From an uncultured Clostridia bacterium (GTDB lineage Bacteria; Bacillota; Clostridia; Christensenellales; CAG-314), in NCBI GenBank assembly GCA_947053925.1, contig CAMRUG010000011.1:1-52990 (forward strand): a DNA stretch of 52,990 nucleotides, read 5' to 3'. Below, piece by piece: positions 25,445 to 34,897 of the stretch. The position numbers and the translations under genes were made by a program. Position 1 is the first letter of the stretch. The number at the start of each line of letters is the position of its first letter. The notes under the pieces are model-generated. The model had not been told where the DNA came from and did no database searches. It saw only the letters and a list, made by a program, of their open reading frames with translations.

Positions 25445-26434
25445 TTAGATTGCATTGTCAAGTTTTTTAACAATCAAATATCTGTTGCTGTCATTTGTCG
25501 GCGTATATGTTGTAGCAACGTCTGACGATGCTTGAAGCGTCAATACAGCGCCTGCAGGCAACGTAACTATAGTCGAGCCTGTCATCGTATGCGGAGTACC
25601 GTTGGCAAATTCGTTAATTTTAATACTGGAAGGTATTGTCGTACCGTTAGATGCCACTGACATTGTAACTATTGACGTTGGAACTGTACTACCGACCATA
25701 CCGTAATCCAATTGATAGTCGCCTGCCAAATCTACAGTAACCGAATTTGCACCGTAAGTTTCGTTTAATACCGGCAATGTAGACGCCAACGGCAAATCTA
25801 CATTTGTTGTGGTAAGCGCTACTGTTGACGTATCTGTCGAATAAAGTCCGCCGTAAGCCGCCAAACCGTTTGTACTTTCCGCACCTGTTGCGCCCGTGGC
25901 ACCTGTCGGACCAATAGGTCCGGTTGCTCCGGTAGGTCCTGTTACACCAGTAGGACCGGTTGCACCTGTGGCACCTTGAGTTCCTTGCAATCCCTGAGGA
26001 CCAGTTGCGCCTGTGGCTCCGGCAATGCCTTGGGGACCCTGAGGTCCGGTTGCTCCCGTTAAACCGGTTGCACCTGTGGCTCCTGTGGGACCTGTTGCAC
26101 CACCGATTCCTGCGACACCCTGAACACCTTGAGGTCCCTGAGGTCCTTGCGGTCCGATTGCACCTGTTGCTCCGGTAGGTCCCGTGGGTCCCATTATACC
26201 TTGTATACCTTGAGGACCTGTAGGTCCGGTTACTCCTGTGGCGCCGTTTAATCCTGCCACACCTTGTATACCTTGCGGACCTTGCGGTCCCTGAAACCCT
26301 TGCGGCCCGGTTGCACCCATTATACCTTGCGGTCCTGTATATCCGCGCGGACCGCGCACGCCGCGTTCAATTATTATCAAATGTTCGTGTGCTTCGTTGT
26401 GAACGCAATTACACGGTCTTCTACAACAATTCAT
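25445..26434 (-). CDS. BclA-like collagen-triple-helix surface protein
   Basis: A 329-residue protein with three parts. Residues 1-25 are a Cys-rich head ([13 protein letters not shown]) without signal peptide. From about 26 to 188 there are more than 50 Gly-X-Y repeats rich in GPQG, GATG and GPTG. The C-terminal domain of about 140 residues starts AAYGGLYS and is beta-rich like the C1q/TNF-like BclA trimerisation domain. Such proteins form hair-like filaments on the exosporium, with Thr in GXT as glycosylation sites. Absence of a signal peptide fits assembly in the mother cell. SD AAGGAG precedes the ATG. Confidence 0.9.
   Translation of the reverse strand: MNCCRRPCNCVHNEAHEHLIIIERGVRGPRGYTGPQGIMGATGPQGFQGPQGPQGIQGVAGLNGATGVTGPTGPQGIQGIMGPTGPTGATGAIGPQGPQGPQGVQGVAGIGGATGPTGATGATGLTGATGPQGPQGIAGATGATGPQGLQGTQGATGATGPTGVTGPTGATGPIGPTGATGATGAESTNGLAAYGGLYSTDTSTVALTTTNVDLPLASTLPVLNETYGANSVTVDLAGDYQLDYGMVGSTVPTSIVTMSVASNGTTIPSSIKINEFANGTPHTMTGSTIVTLPAGAVLTLQASSDVATTYTPTNDSNRYLIVKKLDNAI
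25870..26355 (-). repeat. Tandem Gly-X-Y coding repeats
   Basis: Imperfect nine-base units that encode Gly-X-Y, with codons for Pro-Gln and Ala-Thr dominating. The array is prone to length change by slippage. It is purely coding and lies within the collagen-like gene. Confidence 0.85.
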
Positions 26435-26561
26435 AAATTTCTCTCCTTGTACTTTTATTAGGTTAACACCCTACAAATATCATACGAAACTATTGTTTAT
26501 TGTGTTACTTATCAGCCTTTTCAAATTCTCAAAATAATTTTATTAAAATTGCAAAAATTAC

Positions 26562-26619
26562 TTGACATTTCGCGATATGTTGCATAAAATAATAACAGTT
26601 GAACAATTATTCAACTGTT
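26562..26619 (+). promoter_or_regulatory. Promoter and ArsR-type operator of the Zn/Cd module
   Basis: -35 TTGACA (26562-26567), 17-bp spacer, -10 TAAAAT (26585-26590). AACAGTTGAA (26594-26603) and TTCAACTGTT (26610-26619) form a perfect 10-bp inverted repeat with six-base spacer over the transcription start. Its TGAA-N6-TTCA core matches SmtB/CadC-type operators. Confidence 0.85.
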
Positions 26620-26632
26620 TGGAGGAAAAACG

Positions 26633-26989
26633 ATGGAAGAAAAAGATTTATGTTGCGAACAAAAACACATACACAACGAAATATGCGAACAGGTATGTGT
26701 AGATATGCCAAATGAAGACTTATTGTTTGACGTCGCAGAATTGTTTAAAATCTTCGGGGACTCTACCCGTATCCGTATATTGTCTGCTTTAAGCAAGGCG
26801 GAAATGTGCGTTTGCGATATTTGTTCTGTACTGAGTATGACAAAATCCGCAGTATCTCATCAACTTCGAATATTGAGACAGGCTAAATTAGTCAAAAACA
26901 GACGTCAAGGGAAAGAAATCTTTTACAGTTTGGACGACGGACACGTATTAAGCATTATAAACTTAGCATTAGAACATACGATGGAATAA
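26633..26989 (+). CDS. ArsR/SmtB-family metal-sensing repressor (CadC-like)
   Basis: A 118-residue winged-helix repressor. The alpha3 site motif EMCVCDI holds two cysteines as in CadC (ELCVCD), and the N-terminal arm carries extra cysteines (CCEQ, CEQVC) that complete such a site. The C-terminus shows the alpha5 zinc site exactly, D-X-H-X10-H-X2-E (DGH...HTME). The DNA-recognition helix is MTKSAVSHQLRIL. It should release the operator at 26594-26619 when Zn, Cd or Pb binds. First gene of a three-gene operon with the HMA protein and the P-type ATPase. Confidence 0.93.
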   Translation: MEEKDLCCEQKHIHNEICEQVCVDMPNEDLLFDVAELFKIFGDSTRIRILSALSKAEMCVCDICSVLSMTKSAVSHQLRILRQAKLVKNRRQGKEIFYSLDDGHVLSIINLALEHTME

Positions 26990-27013
26990 GTATTATTTAC
27001 AAGGAGCATTACT

Positions 27014-27232
27014 ATGAAAAAAATGATTGCATTAGAAGATTTAGATTGCGCTAACTGCGCGGCAAAAATGGAAGAGTCTGTTAAAAAAATTAAAGGCGTA
27101 AATTCGGTTTCTATAAGTTTTATGACTCAAAAAATGGTAATTGACATTGACGACAGTAATATAACCGAAATTTTGAAAGAAATCAAATCGGTGTGCAAAA
27201 AGATTGAACCCGACTGCAAACTTAAAATTTAA
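27014..27232 (+). CDS. Free-standing heavy-metal-associated (HMA) domain protein
   Basis: A 72-residue ferredoxin-like HMA domain with the metal motif LDCANCAAKME (Cys13, Cys16). The Leu-Asp before CXXC in place of Gly-Met is typical of Zn/Cd rather than Cu domains. It ends 13 bases before the ATPase ATG. That ATPase lacks an N-terminal HMA domain, so this looks like the detached metal-binding domain or a dedicated chaperone. SD AAGGAG. Confidence 0.88.
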   Translation: MKKMIALEDLDCANCAAKMEESVKKIKGVNSVSISFMTQKMVIDIDDSNITEILKEIKSVCKKIEPDCKLKI

Positions 27233-27244
27233 CAGGTGAGAATT

Positions 27245-29125
27245 ATGTCAAAAAACAAAAAGTCTCTTATACGAATAATTATATCGTTAATAATTGTTGC
27301 GGTTGACGTAGTTTTAAAATACACTATTGCAAACGATATATCTTGGTTTATGTGGTTAGAACTCGGATTATCGCTTTGTGCTTACCTTATTGTCGGATAC
27401 GACGTACTTTTCAGAGCGATTAAAAATATCTTTCGCGGTAAAGTATTTGACGAAAACTTCCTGATGACAATCGCCACAATCGGAGCGTTTGCTATCGGCG
27501 AATACGTTGACGCAACCGCAGTTATGTTGCTTTATCAGCTTGGAGAGTTGTTTCAGCGTTATGCAGTCGGCAAAAGCAGGAAAAGCATTGCCAACCTCAT
27601 GGATATACGTCCCGAAGAAGCAACGGTAATCAGAGACGGTTGTGAATTTACAGTACATCCATCCGAGATTTCTATAGGCGAAACTATTATTGTAAAAACA
27701 GGAGAGAAACTGCCGTTAGACGGCGTTGTAGTCAAAGGCGAATGCAATCTGGATACTTCTGCTATCACAGGCGAAAGTTTACCTAGAAAGGCAATTAGCG
27801 GGCAAAATGTTATTTCGGGGTGTTTAAATTTAGACGGAGTATTATATATAAAAACTACTTCTACTTATGATAACAGTACTGTAGCAAAGGTTTTAGACTT
27901 AGTCGAAAATGCAACAAGCCGCAAAGCGCCCGCAGAAAACTTCATTACAAAATTCAGCCGCTATTATACTCCGATTGTAGTAATACTTGCAGTTCTTTTA
28001 GCCGTTGTACCGCCGATGTTTGAAGGAATGTCTGTCGGAACGGTTTGGATGAAATGGGCAAAGCGGGCAATGATGTTTTTGTTTGTTTCGTGTCCCTGCG
28101 CACTTGTAATTTCCATACCTTTAGGATTTTTCGGCGGAATTGCCTGCGCAAGCAAAAACGGTATACTTGTAAAAGGCAGCAACTACTTGGAATTATTGGC
28201 TAAAACTAAAGTCGTAGCGTTTGATAAAACAGGAACGCTTACCAAAGGTAACTTTGCTGTAACTCAAGTATATCCGAAAGAAAACAAACAAACTATACTA
28301 AGACTTGCGGCAATTGCCGAACAATACAGCAATCATCCGATTGCACTATCTATTTGCCGTGAAATGAAAGCCGATACCGAAGCGAATGTAACCGAAATTG
28401 CAGGACGCGGTATAATGGCAAAGACAAATCACGAAACCATATTATGCGGAAATGACAAATTGATGAAAGAAAACAATATCGAATTTGTTTCGGCAAACGG
28501 CGGTACAGTCGTTTATGTGGCTTGTAACGGGAATTTTATCGGTTCAATAATTATTAACGACGAAATAAAAAGCGACTCTTACGAAGCTTTACAAGAGTTA
28601 AAAAAGAGCGGCGTTAAAACAGTTATGCTCACGGGAGACAATAGCGACACCGCCGAACTGGTAGCAGAAAAACTGGATATTGACGAGTACTATGCCCAAT
28701 TACTGCCGCAAGACAAAGTAACTAAGTTGGAGGAATTAAAAGCAACAAATAAAGTTGCTTTTGTAGGAGACGGAATTAACGATGCTCCCGTGTTGGCAAC
28801 TGCCGACGTAAGTATAGCAATGGGCGCTATGGGCAGCGACGTGGCAATAGAAACCGCCGATATTGTTCTTATGCAAGATAACCCTACCGCCATACCCACC
28901 GCCAAAAGGATTGCAAAAAAGACTCTATCAATCGTAACAGAAAATATTGTAATATCTTTACTAATAAAATTTGCTGTTCTTATTCTTTCGGCAATAGGTA
29001 TTTTAGATAAAGTATCATTCGGTATGATAATTGCAATTCTTGCAGATGTAGGCGTATGCGTAATAGCCATAATAAATTCTATGCGAACAATGCTTACTAA
29101 AAGAAAAAAACGAAACGTAGCTTAA
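27245..29125 (+). CDS. cadA: P1B-2-type Zn/Cd/Pb-exporting ATPase
   Basis: A 626-residue heavy-metal P-type ATPase. Visible are the actuator TGES, the CPC ion site SCPCALVIS, the phosphorylated DKTGT, the HP motif SNHPIA, TGDN and GDGINDAP. The last membrane helix has ADVGVCVIAIINSMR, matching the ADXG of P1B-2 pumps. It starts directly with membrane helices, with no HMA domain (see the preceding gene). A GTG at 27236 is open, but AGGTGAG positions the ATG at 27245. It exports divalent soft metals; Zn versus Cd cannot be told. Confidence 0.94.
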   Translation: MSKNKKSLIRIIISLIIVAVDVVLKYTIANDISWFMWLELGLSLCAYLIVGYDVLFRAIKNIFRGKVFDENFLMTIATIGAFAIGEYVDATAVMLLYQLGELFQRYAVGKSRKSIANLMDIRPEEATVIRDGCEFTVHPSEISIGETIIVKTGEKLPLDGVVVKGECNLDTSAITGESLPRKAISGQNVISGCLNLDGVLYIKTTSTYDNSTVAKVLDLVENATSRKAPAENFITKFSRYYTPIVVILAVLLAVVPPMFEGMSVGTVWMKWAKRAMMFLFVSCPCALVISIPLGFFGGIACASKNGILVKGSNYLELLAKTKVVAFDKTGTLTKGNFAVTQVYPKENKQTILRLAAIAEQYSNHPIALSICREMKADTEANVTEIAGRGIMAKTNHETILCGNDKLMKENNIEFVSANGGTVVYVACNGNFIGSIIINDEIKSDSYEALQELKKSGVKTVMLTGDNSDTAELVAEKLDIDEYYAQLLPQDKVTKLEELKATNKVAFVGDGINDAPVLATADVSIAMGAMGSDVAIETADIVLMQDNPTAIPTAKRIAKKTLSIVTENIVISLLIKFAVLILSAIGILDKVSFGMIIAILADVGVCVIAIINSMRTMLTKRKKRNVA

Positions 29126-29236
29126 TCAAGTGTTATGTTAGTATTATTCAACTAGCAACACAAAAATTAAGTTTAGCATTAAGAAATAATTATATTTTTC
29201 TCAATAACGGCTAGAGTTTCATAAAAAAACTATACA

Positions 29237-29274
29237 AAACGCACAGAATTGTTTTTCTGTGCGTTTGCGTTTTA
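29237..29274 (+). terminator. Intrinsic terminator of the Zn/Cd operon
   Basis: AAACGCACAGAA (29237-29248) pairs with TTCTGTGCGTTT (29255-29266), followed by GCGTTTT. Confidence 0.8.
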
Positions 29275-29367
29275 CTGTTTATATAAATAATATAACCGTT
29301 AATTATCAAATCGAAACCATTCAGTGCTAAAGTTTACAAAATTATACGCCTTAATAAAACTCGCACT

Positions 29368-31254
29368 CTAGTTACCTGTTTTCATTTGTTCTTTAGAATA
29401 CTGCAAATTGTACAATTCGTAGTATCTTCCCTTGTTTGTCAAAAGCTCGTGATGATTGCCCTGCTCGATAATTTGACCGTTGGACAGCACCAGTATTTTA
29501 TCGGCGTGCTGAATTGTGGACAGTCGGTGAGCGACAATCAGCATTGTTCCGACATTCATCATTTTATGCAGACTGTCCTGAATCAGTATTTCCGTTTCGG
29601 TATCTATATTTGCAGTTGCTTCGTCCAAAATCATTATTTCGGGTCTATGTATTACCGTACGCGCAAACGATAGCAACTGCCGCTGCCCTGCCGAAAAATT
29701 GTTTCCGCGCTCTCTAACTTCTTCATCAAGACCGTTAGTTAGTTGTCCGATAAACTTGTCTGCATTCACATACTTGCACGCTTCAAGTATTTTATCGTCG
29801 TCAAATTCGTCTCGGAGCGTGATATTACTGCGGATTGTACCCGAGAACAAAAATACATCTTGTAACATTTGACCGAAATGTCTGCGCAAACAATCGATTT
29901 TAATATGCCTGATATTGATCCCGTCAAGCAAAATTTCGCCCTGCTGTATATCGTAGTTGCGACACAGCAACGACAGTATCGTAGTCTTACCGCTACCTGT
30001 CGAGCCCACAAATGCAACAGTGTCGTTTGCCTTAACGCAAAAACTTACGTCTTTAAGTATCCACTCGCCTTCGTTATACGCAAACCAAACGTTTTTAAAT
30101 TCGATATCGCCCTTGACTTCTTCCAACTCTATCGCGTCGGCTTCGTCCGCCACGTCCGGTTCAATATCCAAAATCGTAAAAATCTTCTCTGCCGAAGCAA
30201 ATGCAGACTGCAATCGGTGGAATTGCTCCGCCAAACTTTGAATAGGGTTAAAAAAGCGGGATATAAACATATAAAACGCCACTATTACTTCGCTCGATAC
30301 AATCTGTCCCAAGAATTCTATGTTATCTAAATATCCCTTGCAACCCAAGAAAAACAGACATAATACAGAAGATATATTAAGCAGGTATACCAGCGGTCTA
30401 AATATGCTAAATACCAAAAGCTGACTGCGTTGCGCCTTGTAAAGTTTTTCGTTCTTTTCGCTAAACTCTTCAATCTTACGCTGTTCTCTGTTGAATATCT
30501 GCGTTATCTTCATTCCCGACAAGTTTTCGGAAAGATATGTATTGATATCCGTTGTACAGTTTTTAATTTTTCTGTAAGCCTTTCGAGAAAATTTACGGAA
30601 TATTACCGTAAACAACACTATAAACGGCACAAAACACAAAACCATAAGCGTCAGCATATAGTTTACACACAGCATTGCAATCAAAACGCCCAAAATAACA
30701 AAACAATTTTGCACTAAGTTTACCAGTAAATTGGTAAACATCATTGATATTGCGTTGGTATCGTATGTAACACGGGTTACTAATTTACCTATCGGTATTT
30801 GCGACAGCTGTCCGTGAGACAAACTTTCAATATGCTTAAATGTATCTTCGCGTAATTGAGACACTATTTTCTGCCCCGTTTTTTGCAAAACAACAGATTG
30901 AATATATGTACACACAAGCGAAACTACCAAAATACCGGCATATAGCCCTACCCGCCAAAAAACATCGGCTAATTCAAAACCGCTTTTTACTATTCCTTCG
31001 ATATTTGCTACAAGTAGCGGAGAAACAATACTGTAAGAAATTGAAACAATCATTACGACTGCAACTAAAATAAAACTCTTCCAATACGGCTTGGCATAAC
31101 GGAGCAGACGTTTTAACAACTCAACGTCTTTAATGTTACGTTCAAATCCCATTGATTCTTTTTTATCTTTTATTGCGGCGTAAGCGATAATCAGAATCGT
31201 CGATATCGTACCTATTATCGCCCCCACTATCAATAACGGAAGATACTCTTTCAT
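29368..31254 (-). CDS. ABC exporter half, canonical ATPase subunit
   Basis: A 628-residue type IV ABC half-transporter: an extra N-terminal helix, six membrane helices (about 55-340) and a nucleotide-binding domain. Walker A is GSTGSGKT, the signature is SAGQ in place of SGGQ, Walker B is IMILDEAT with the catalytic Glu, and the switch His is in VAHRLST. It starts one base after the upstream half-transporter, with SD GGAGGG. Pairs of this kind (BmrCD, YheI/YheH, TM287/288) are multidrug exporters. The intact Walker B Glu makes this the YheH/BmrD-like partner. Confidence 0.93.
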   Translation of the reverse strand: MKEYLPLLIVGAIIGTISTILIIAYAAIKDKKESMGFERNIKDVELLKRLLRYAKPYWKSFILVAVVMIVSISYSIVSPLLVANIEGIVKSGFELADVFWRVGLYAGILVVSLVCTYIQSVVLQKTGQKIVSQLREDTFKHIESLSHGQLSQIPIGKLVTRVTYDTNAISMMFTNLLVNLVQNCFVILGVLIAMLCVNYMLTLMVLCFVPFIVLFTVIFRKFSRKAYRKIKNCTTDINTYLSENLSGMKITQIFNREQRKIEEFSEKNEKLYKAQRSQLLVFSIFRPLVYLLNISSVLCLFFLGCKGYLDNIEFLGQIVSSEVIVAFYMFISRFFNPIQSLAEQFHRLQSAFASAEKIFTILDIEPDVADEADAIELEEVKGDIEFKNVWFAYNEGEWILKDVSFCVKANDTVAFVGSTGSGKTTILSLLCRNYDIQQGEILLDGINIRHIKIDCLRRHFGQMLQDVFLFSGTIRSNITLRDEFDDDKILEACKYVNADKFIGQLTNGLDEEVRERGNNFSAGQRQLLSFARTVIHRPEIMILDEATANIDTETEILIQDSLHKMMNVGTMLIVAHRLSTIQHADKILVLSNGQIIEQGNHHELLTNKGRYYELYNLQYSKEQMKTGN

Positions 31255-31255
31255 A

Positions 31256-33028
31256 TTAAATACCCTCCTCGTCTTCCAGTTTCTGAAGCGCTACCATTTT
31301 GCCGTAATCTTTGCAACGCGCAACCAATTCATCGTGCGTGCCTACGTCTATAACTCTGCCGCCGTCCAAATAAACGATTTTATCCAAGTCTTTAACTGTC
31401 GAAATTCGGTGCGCTGTCAGTATTGTTGTTTTTCCTTTACGCTCACGCTTTAAATTATCGAGAATCTTTCTTTCGGTATCCGTATCTACAGCGGAAACGG
31501 CATCGTCAAGGATAAGAATATCAGAATCTTTCATTAATGCGCGTGCAATAGAAATACGTTGTTTTTGTCCTCCCGAAACCGTAATGCCGCGTTCGCCTAA
31601 CACGGTTTCGTATCCGTTAGTAAAATTACTGATATTACCGTGTATATCTGCCAACTCAGCCGCGTATTTAATCCCGTCTAAACAGTTATTGTCGCTTGCA
31701 AACGAAATATTGTTTGCAATAGTATCGGAAAAAAGAAAATTGTCCTGCGGAACATACGCACAATGCGCACGCAGACTTTTTATCGTAATATCGTTTATAT
31801 CTTTGCCGTCAACCAAAATAGAACCGTCTTCCACATTGTAACAACGCAATATAAGGTCCGCCAAAGTTGTTTTACCGCAACCTGTTTTACCGACTATCCC
31901 TACGCTTTCGCCTGCTTTAATTTCAAACGATATATCTTGCAAAACGGCGTAGTCTGACGAAGGATACTTAAATGACAGATTGTTGAAGAGCAAGTTGCCG
32001 TGTACTTTATCAACATCTACTGCCGACGGTTTATCTGCAACGTCAGCTTTCGAGTCTAAAAACTCAGAAACGCGTTTCAATGACGCCTTACCGCGCGAAG
32101 ACATATCTATCAACTCTGTAATCGCCATAACAGGCCAGACAATAGCAGTAAAATAACCTATAAATTCCATCAACTGCCCTGCATTAAATTGTCCGATATA
32201 AACTAAATACGAACCGTAACCTAAAACAATACATATTACAGATTCTATAAACAAATTTACAAGCACGTGCAAAAGCATACTCATTTTTGTATAGCTAACG
32301 TTTGCATTTTCATTATGTTTGTTTAATTTGCGAAAAGCCCACAATTCTTTAAATTCTTTTACAAAAGCTTTTATTACCGCAATACCCGAAAAGCTTTCCT
32401 GTGCAAAATCAGACAAATCCGAAAAAGCATTTTGACGGGCGTCCCATCTCTTGGTCATATACTTGCCTACAACCAAACCCGCCGCCAACATAAATGCCAT
32501 CGGGATTAGCGACAAAAGAGTCATAAGCCAATTCATTCTAAACATTTTATAAAGCGACAAACCGCCCATAAACAGCGCGTCAAACGCCGTCAAAATACCG
32601 CTGCCGAAACAGTCCTGCACTGTTTCCAAATCGTTGGTAAACAATGACATCATATTTCCGACTTTATTCTTGGAATAAAACTCGCAAGACAATTTTTTAG
32701 AATGGGCGAACATTCTGCCGCGCAAATCTTTTTCCACTTTATAGCCTGTTCCGAACAAACAAATACGCCACAAAAATCTTCCTACTACAAGTATGGCAAT
32801 TATTATAAACATCGGAATACATACTTTATCCAACAGTAATTGAATATCAAATATGTATTCAACATTATCAATAACTACTTTACCGTCATTTATTCCGTTT
32901 ATAACTATACTGTATAATTCGGGTATTTTTAATTGAAAAAAATCGACGGCAACAAGCGCAATGATACCTATAAGTATCATATACGAATATCTGAGATAAT
33001 ACTTGTTTATATATTTGCCGAAAATCAT
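31256..33028 (-). CDS. ABC exporter half, degenerate ATPase subunit
   Basis: A 590-residue half-transporter with six membrane helices (about 15-310). Walker A is GKTGCGKT and the signature SGGQ is perfect, but Walker B reads ILILDDAV: the catalytic Glu is Asp. That is the hallmark of the degenerate site in heterodimeric exporters of the YheI/BmrC type. The ORF is open to a TTG at 33049, but AGAGGT before ATG 33028 decides the start. First gene of the pair, driven by the promoter at 33058-33086. Confidence 0.92.
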   Translation of the reverse strand: MIFGKYINKYYLRYSYMILIGIIALVAVDFFQLKIPELYSIVINGINDGKVVIDNVEYIFDIQLLLDKVCIPMFIIIAILVVGRFLWRICLFGTGYKVEKDLRGRMFAHSKKLSCEFYSKNKVGNMMSLFTNDLETVQDCFGSGILTAFDALFMGGLSLYKMFRMNWLMTLLSLIPMAFMLAAGLVVGKYMTKRWDARQNAFSDLSDFAQESFSGIAVIKAFVKEFKELWAFRKLNKHNENANVSYTKMSMLLHVLVNLFIESVICIVLGYGSYLVYIGQFNAGQLMEFIGYFTAIVWPVMAITELIDMSSRGKASLKRVSEFLDSKADVADKPSAVDVDKVHGNLLFNNLSFKYPSSDYAVLQDISFEIKAGESVGIVGKTGCGKTTLADLILRCYNVEDGSILVDGKDINDITIKSLRAHCAYVPQDNFLFSDTIANNISFASDNNCLDGIKYAAELADIHGNISNFTNGYETVLGERGITVSGGQKQRISIARALMKDSDILILDDAVSAVDTDTERKILDNLKRERKGKTTILTAHRISTVKDLDKIVYLDGGRVIDVGTHDELVARCKDYGKMVALQKLEDEEGI

Positions 33029-33057
33029 TTTTACCTCTGAAAAATACAATCAAAAAC

Positions 33058-33086
33058 AATTTAACACTTGTATTAAAATTAGTCAA
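33058..33086 (-). promoter_or_regulatory. Promoter of the ABC exporter operon
   Basis: Minus strand: TTGACT (33081-33086), 17-bp spacer, TAAATT (33058-33063). Confidence 0.65.
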
Positions 33087-33124
33087 ATAAAAAACCGTTC
33101 AATAAAGAGTAATTCCCATAGAGA

Positions 33125-33158
33125 TTAAAAGAGCGAATACAAATTCTTCGCTCTTTTT
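33125..33158 (-). terminator. Terminator of the XRE-type regulator gene
   Basis: AAAAGAGCGAA (33127-33137) pairs with TTCGCTCTTTT (33147-33157). The flanking A/T runs make it active in either direction. It separates the regulator from the ABC operon. Confidence 0.75.
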
Positions 33159-33223
33159 AACTGCCCGATAAATTTTAGTAGGAATAAAAATATAAAAAAT
33201 TACTGTTTTTCGTCAAATTTCAA

Positions 33224-33757
33224 TCACTTTTCGTCGTTTTGCTCTTGCAAATATTTTAAATCTTCATCGTAAAGTTTATGTTCAATGTATGATTCCTTGC
33301 GGTTGTTGGTTATCATTGCCCATACAATACAAAAAATAGATGCAATAACTGTCAACGGTGCATAAAAAATTGCTCCTACCACCGCTAATGCAATCAAAAT
33401 AAGCATTTCAATTACAAGTTCGGCACAATGGTCTTTTAGCCATTTTTTACCAAAGTAGTCCTTTTTATCTTTAAGCGAAAACACGCTTTTCCCCAAAGCA
33501 GTTTTTATGTTGCTTTCCGCTTGTTGTTGGTACTGTTCGTGAGAAGTTAACCTTTCACCCGACAAAATTTCGTTTATAGTTACAGCGTATTTGTCGCTTA
33601 GCATTTGCAACATTTCGACGGGAGGAAGATACGTTCCCGTTTCCCACCTCGACACAGTTTTATTTGTAACGCCCAATTCTTCTCCGAGTTGTTCCTGAGT
33701 AAGATTGTGCTCTTTGCGAAGATCGGCAAGAAAATTTCCTATTTTAACCATATTCAT
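33224..33757 (-). CDS. XRE-family regulator with C-terminal membrane helices
   Basis: A 177-residue protein. Residues 5-62 are a Cro/CI-type helix-turn-helix (LTQEQLGEELGVTNKTVSRW, then GTYLPPVEMLQMLS). A charged linker follows, then two membrane helices at about 112-150 and an acidic tail. Membrane-anchored XRE proteins of this layout occur in Firmicutes, often next to ABC exporters that they control. Here it lies directly upstream of one but is separated by a terminator. GAGGT precedes the ATG. Confidence 0.85.
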   Translation of the reverse strand: MNMVKIGNFLADLRKEHNLTQEQLGEELGVTNKTVSRWETGTYLPPVEMLQMLSDKYAVTINEILSGERLTSHEQYQQQAESNIKTALGKSVFSLKDKKDYFGKKWLKDHCAELVIEMLILIALAVVGAIFYAPLTVIASIFCIVWAMITNNRKESYIEHKLYDEDLKYLQEQNDEK

Positions 33758-33781
33758 AACATTACCTCATTATAGTTAATA

Positions 33782-33804
33782 ACGATCGTAATCTTATTCT
33801 ACCA
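33782..33804 (-). promoter_or_regulatory. Extended -10 promoter and short palindrome of the XRE gene
   Basis: Minus strand TGGTAGAAT (TGn plus TAGAAT, 33796-33801), with ACGATCGT (33782-33789) at the expected transcription start as a possible autoregulatory site. No good -35 is present. Confidence 0.4.
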
Positions 33805-34160
33805 CAAACAAACAAAAACAGTTACCCATAGACAGCGAATACATGTACAATTTACAGATTATGATTATTTTTGCTTATTATATTCCGCTATAAAATCCCA
33901 AAGCCAAATTACTGTTTGTCTTTTAGATATTTTACAACATATAATAAGCGCACTGACTTGATTTCAAGGTATAGTACGCTATACTTATTTTTATGTGGTA
34001 ATTCCCTATGGGAACTGCGCTAAAGCAACTATATTTTGTTTTTGATATTTTGCAAAATAAATTTTACATCAGATATATTCTGAAGCAAACGAAGACAATT
34101 AATTATTCTATTCGCTTAACGCTAATTCTTAATTATTTCCACGAAAACTGACAAATTCAA
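33805..34160. other. Intergenic stretch with a small hairpin
   Basis: About 350 AT-rich bases between xre and recO. The only structures seen are AAGGTATAG/CTATACTT (33966-33986) followed by ATTTTT on the plus strand, and TTCCC-TA-TGGGAA near 34010. No gene is supported. Confidence 0.5.
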
Positions 34161-34191
34161 AATTGCTCAAATTACGCTAATTTGAGCAATT
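34158..34191 (-). terminator. Terminator overlapping the recO stop
   Basis: AATTGCTCAAATTA (34161-34174) pairs perfectly over 14 bp with 34178-34191. The stop codon of recO lies in the stem, and TTTTG follows on the minus strand. It ends the yqfC-recO block. Confidence 0.8.
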
Positions 34192-34897
34192 CAGATAAAC
34201 TTTTAATAGAAAAATAACTGTGTGAAACGTACTTATAACACAAATTTAAAGCATCTTTTAAAATTTCGTTTGTTGCACTAATGCGAGTTAATTTATTATA
34301 CTCAATTCCGTCCAGCATCTTACAAACGGCAAGGGCGCGCGGACTGACGGCGATACTTTCGGCACTACGGCAATTATCGCACGCAAGTCCTCCGCGTTGT
34401 AAATCCAAAACATACCTTTTAGATTGTTCTCCGCAAGATATGCAACAGTCAGTCTGCAAAGCAATGCCTTGTATTTTAAAGAAAGCAAGTAAAAAACGCA
34501 AAGTAACTGCTAACGGCTCAATATCGTTAACTAACGATTGTAACGCTTTAAGCGTTTCTACAAACAAATTCGGTTCACTTTGGTTTTCTTCTGTAAAATT
34601 AGCTAAGCATTCTGCAATTACACAAGCCGCATAATACCTTACTACGTCTTCGCGCAAATTATAAAAACTCTCTAACTGCTCACACGATTTCAAAGTAAAC
34701 CGTTCTCCGATATTTGCCAATTCGTATTGCCCGAAACAAAATTGGTCTGCGCAAAACTTTAATTTTGCGGAATTCTTGCGTATTCCCTTGGCGTGGACAG
34801 AAATTTTGCCGTACTCTAACGAGTACAGCAAAATAAATTTATCATTTTCCTTGTAATCCGTCGCTTTGAGAGCGATCGCTTTTGTTGTGATGTCCAT
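34172..34897 (-). CDS. recO: DNA repair protein RecO
   Basis: RecO (241 residues) anneals DNA strands and loads RecA with RecR and RecF. The N-terminal OB fold is seen (KATDYKENDKFILLYSLEYG, then HAKGIRK), and the zinc-binding site CCISCGE...CDNC (about 155-180) lies in the helical domain. The start ATG lies inside the yqzL frame, giving a 56-base overlap. AAGGAA lies about ten bases upstream. Its C-terminal codons are part of the terminator. Confidence 0.94.
   Translation of the reverse strand: MDITTKAIALKATDYKENDKFILLYSLEYGKISVHAKGIRKNSAKLKFCADQFCFGQYELANIGERFTLKSCEQLESFYNLREDVVRYYAACVIAECLANFTEENQSEPNLFVETLKALQSLVNDIEPLAVTLRFLLAFFKIQGIALQTDCCISCGEQSKRYVLDLQRGGLACDNCRSAESIAVSPRALAVCKMLDGIEYNKLTRISATNEILKDALNLCYKYVSHSYFSIKSLSELLKLA

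Noticed and set aside
25870..26355. Regular short repeats as a possible CRISPR array
   Set aside because: The units are contiguous nine-base Gly-X-Y codons with no unique spacers, inside an intact reading frame.
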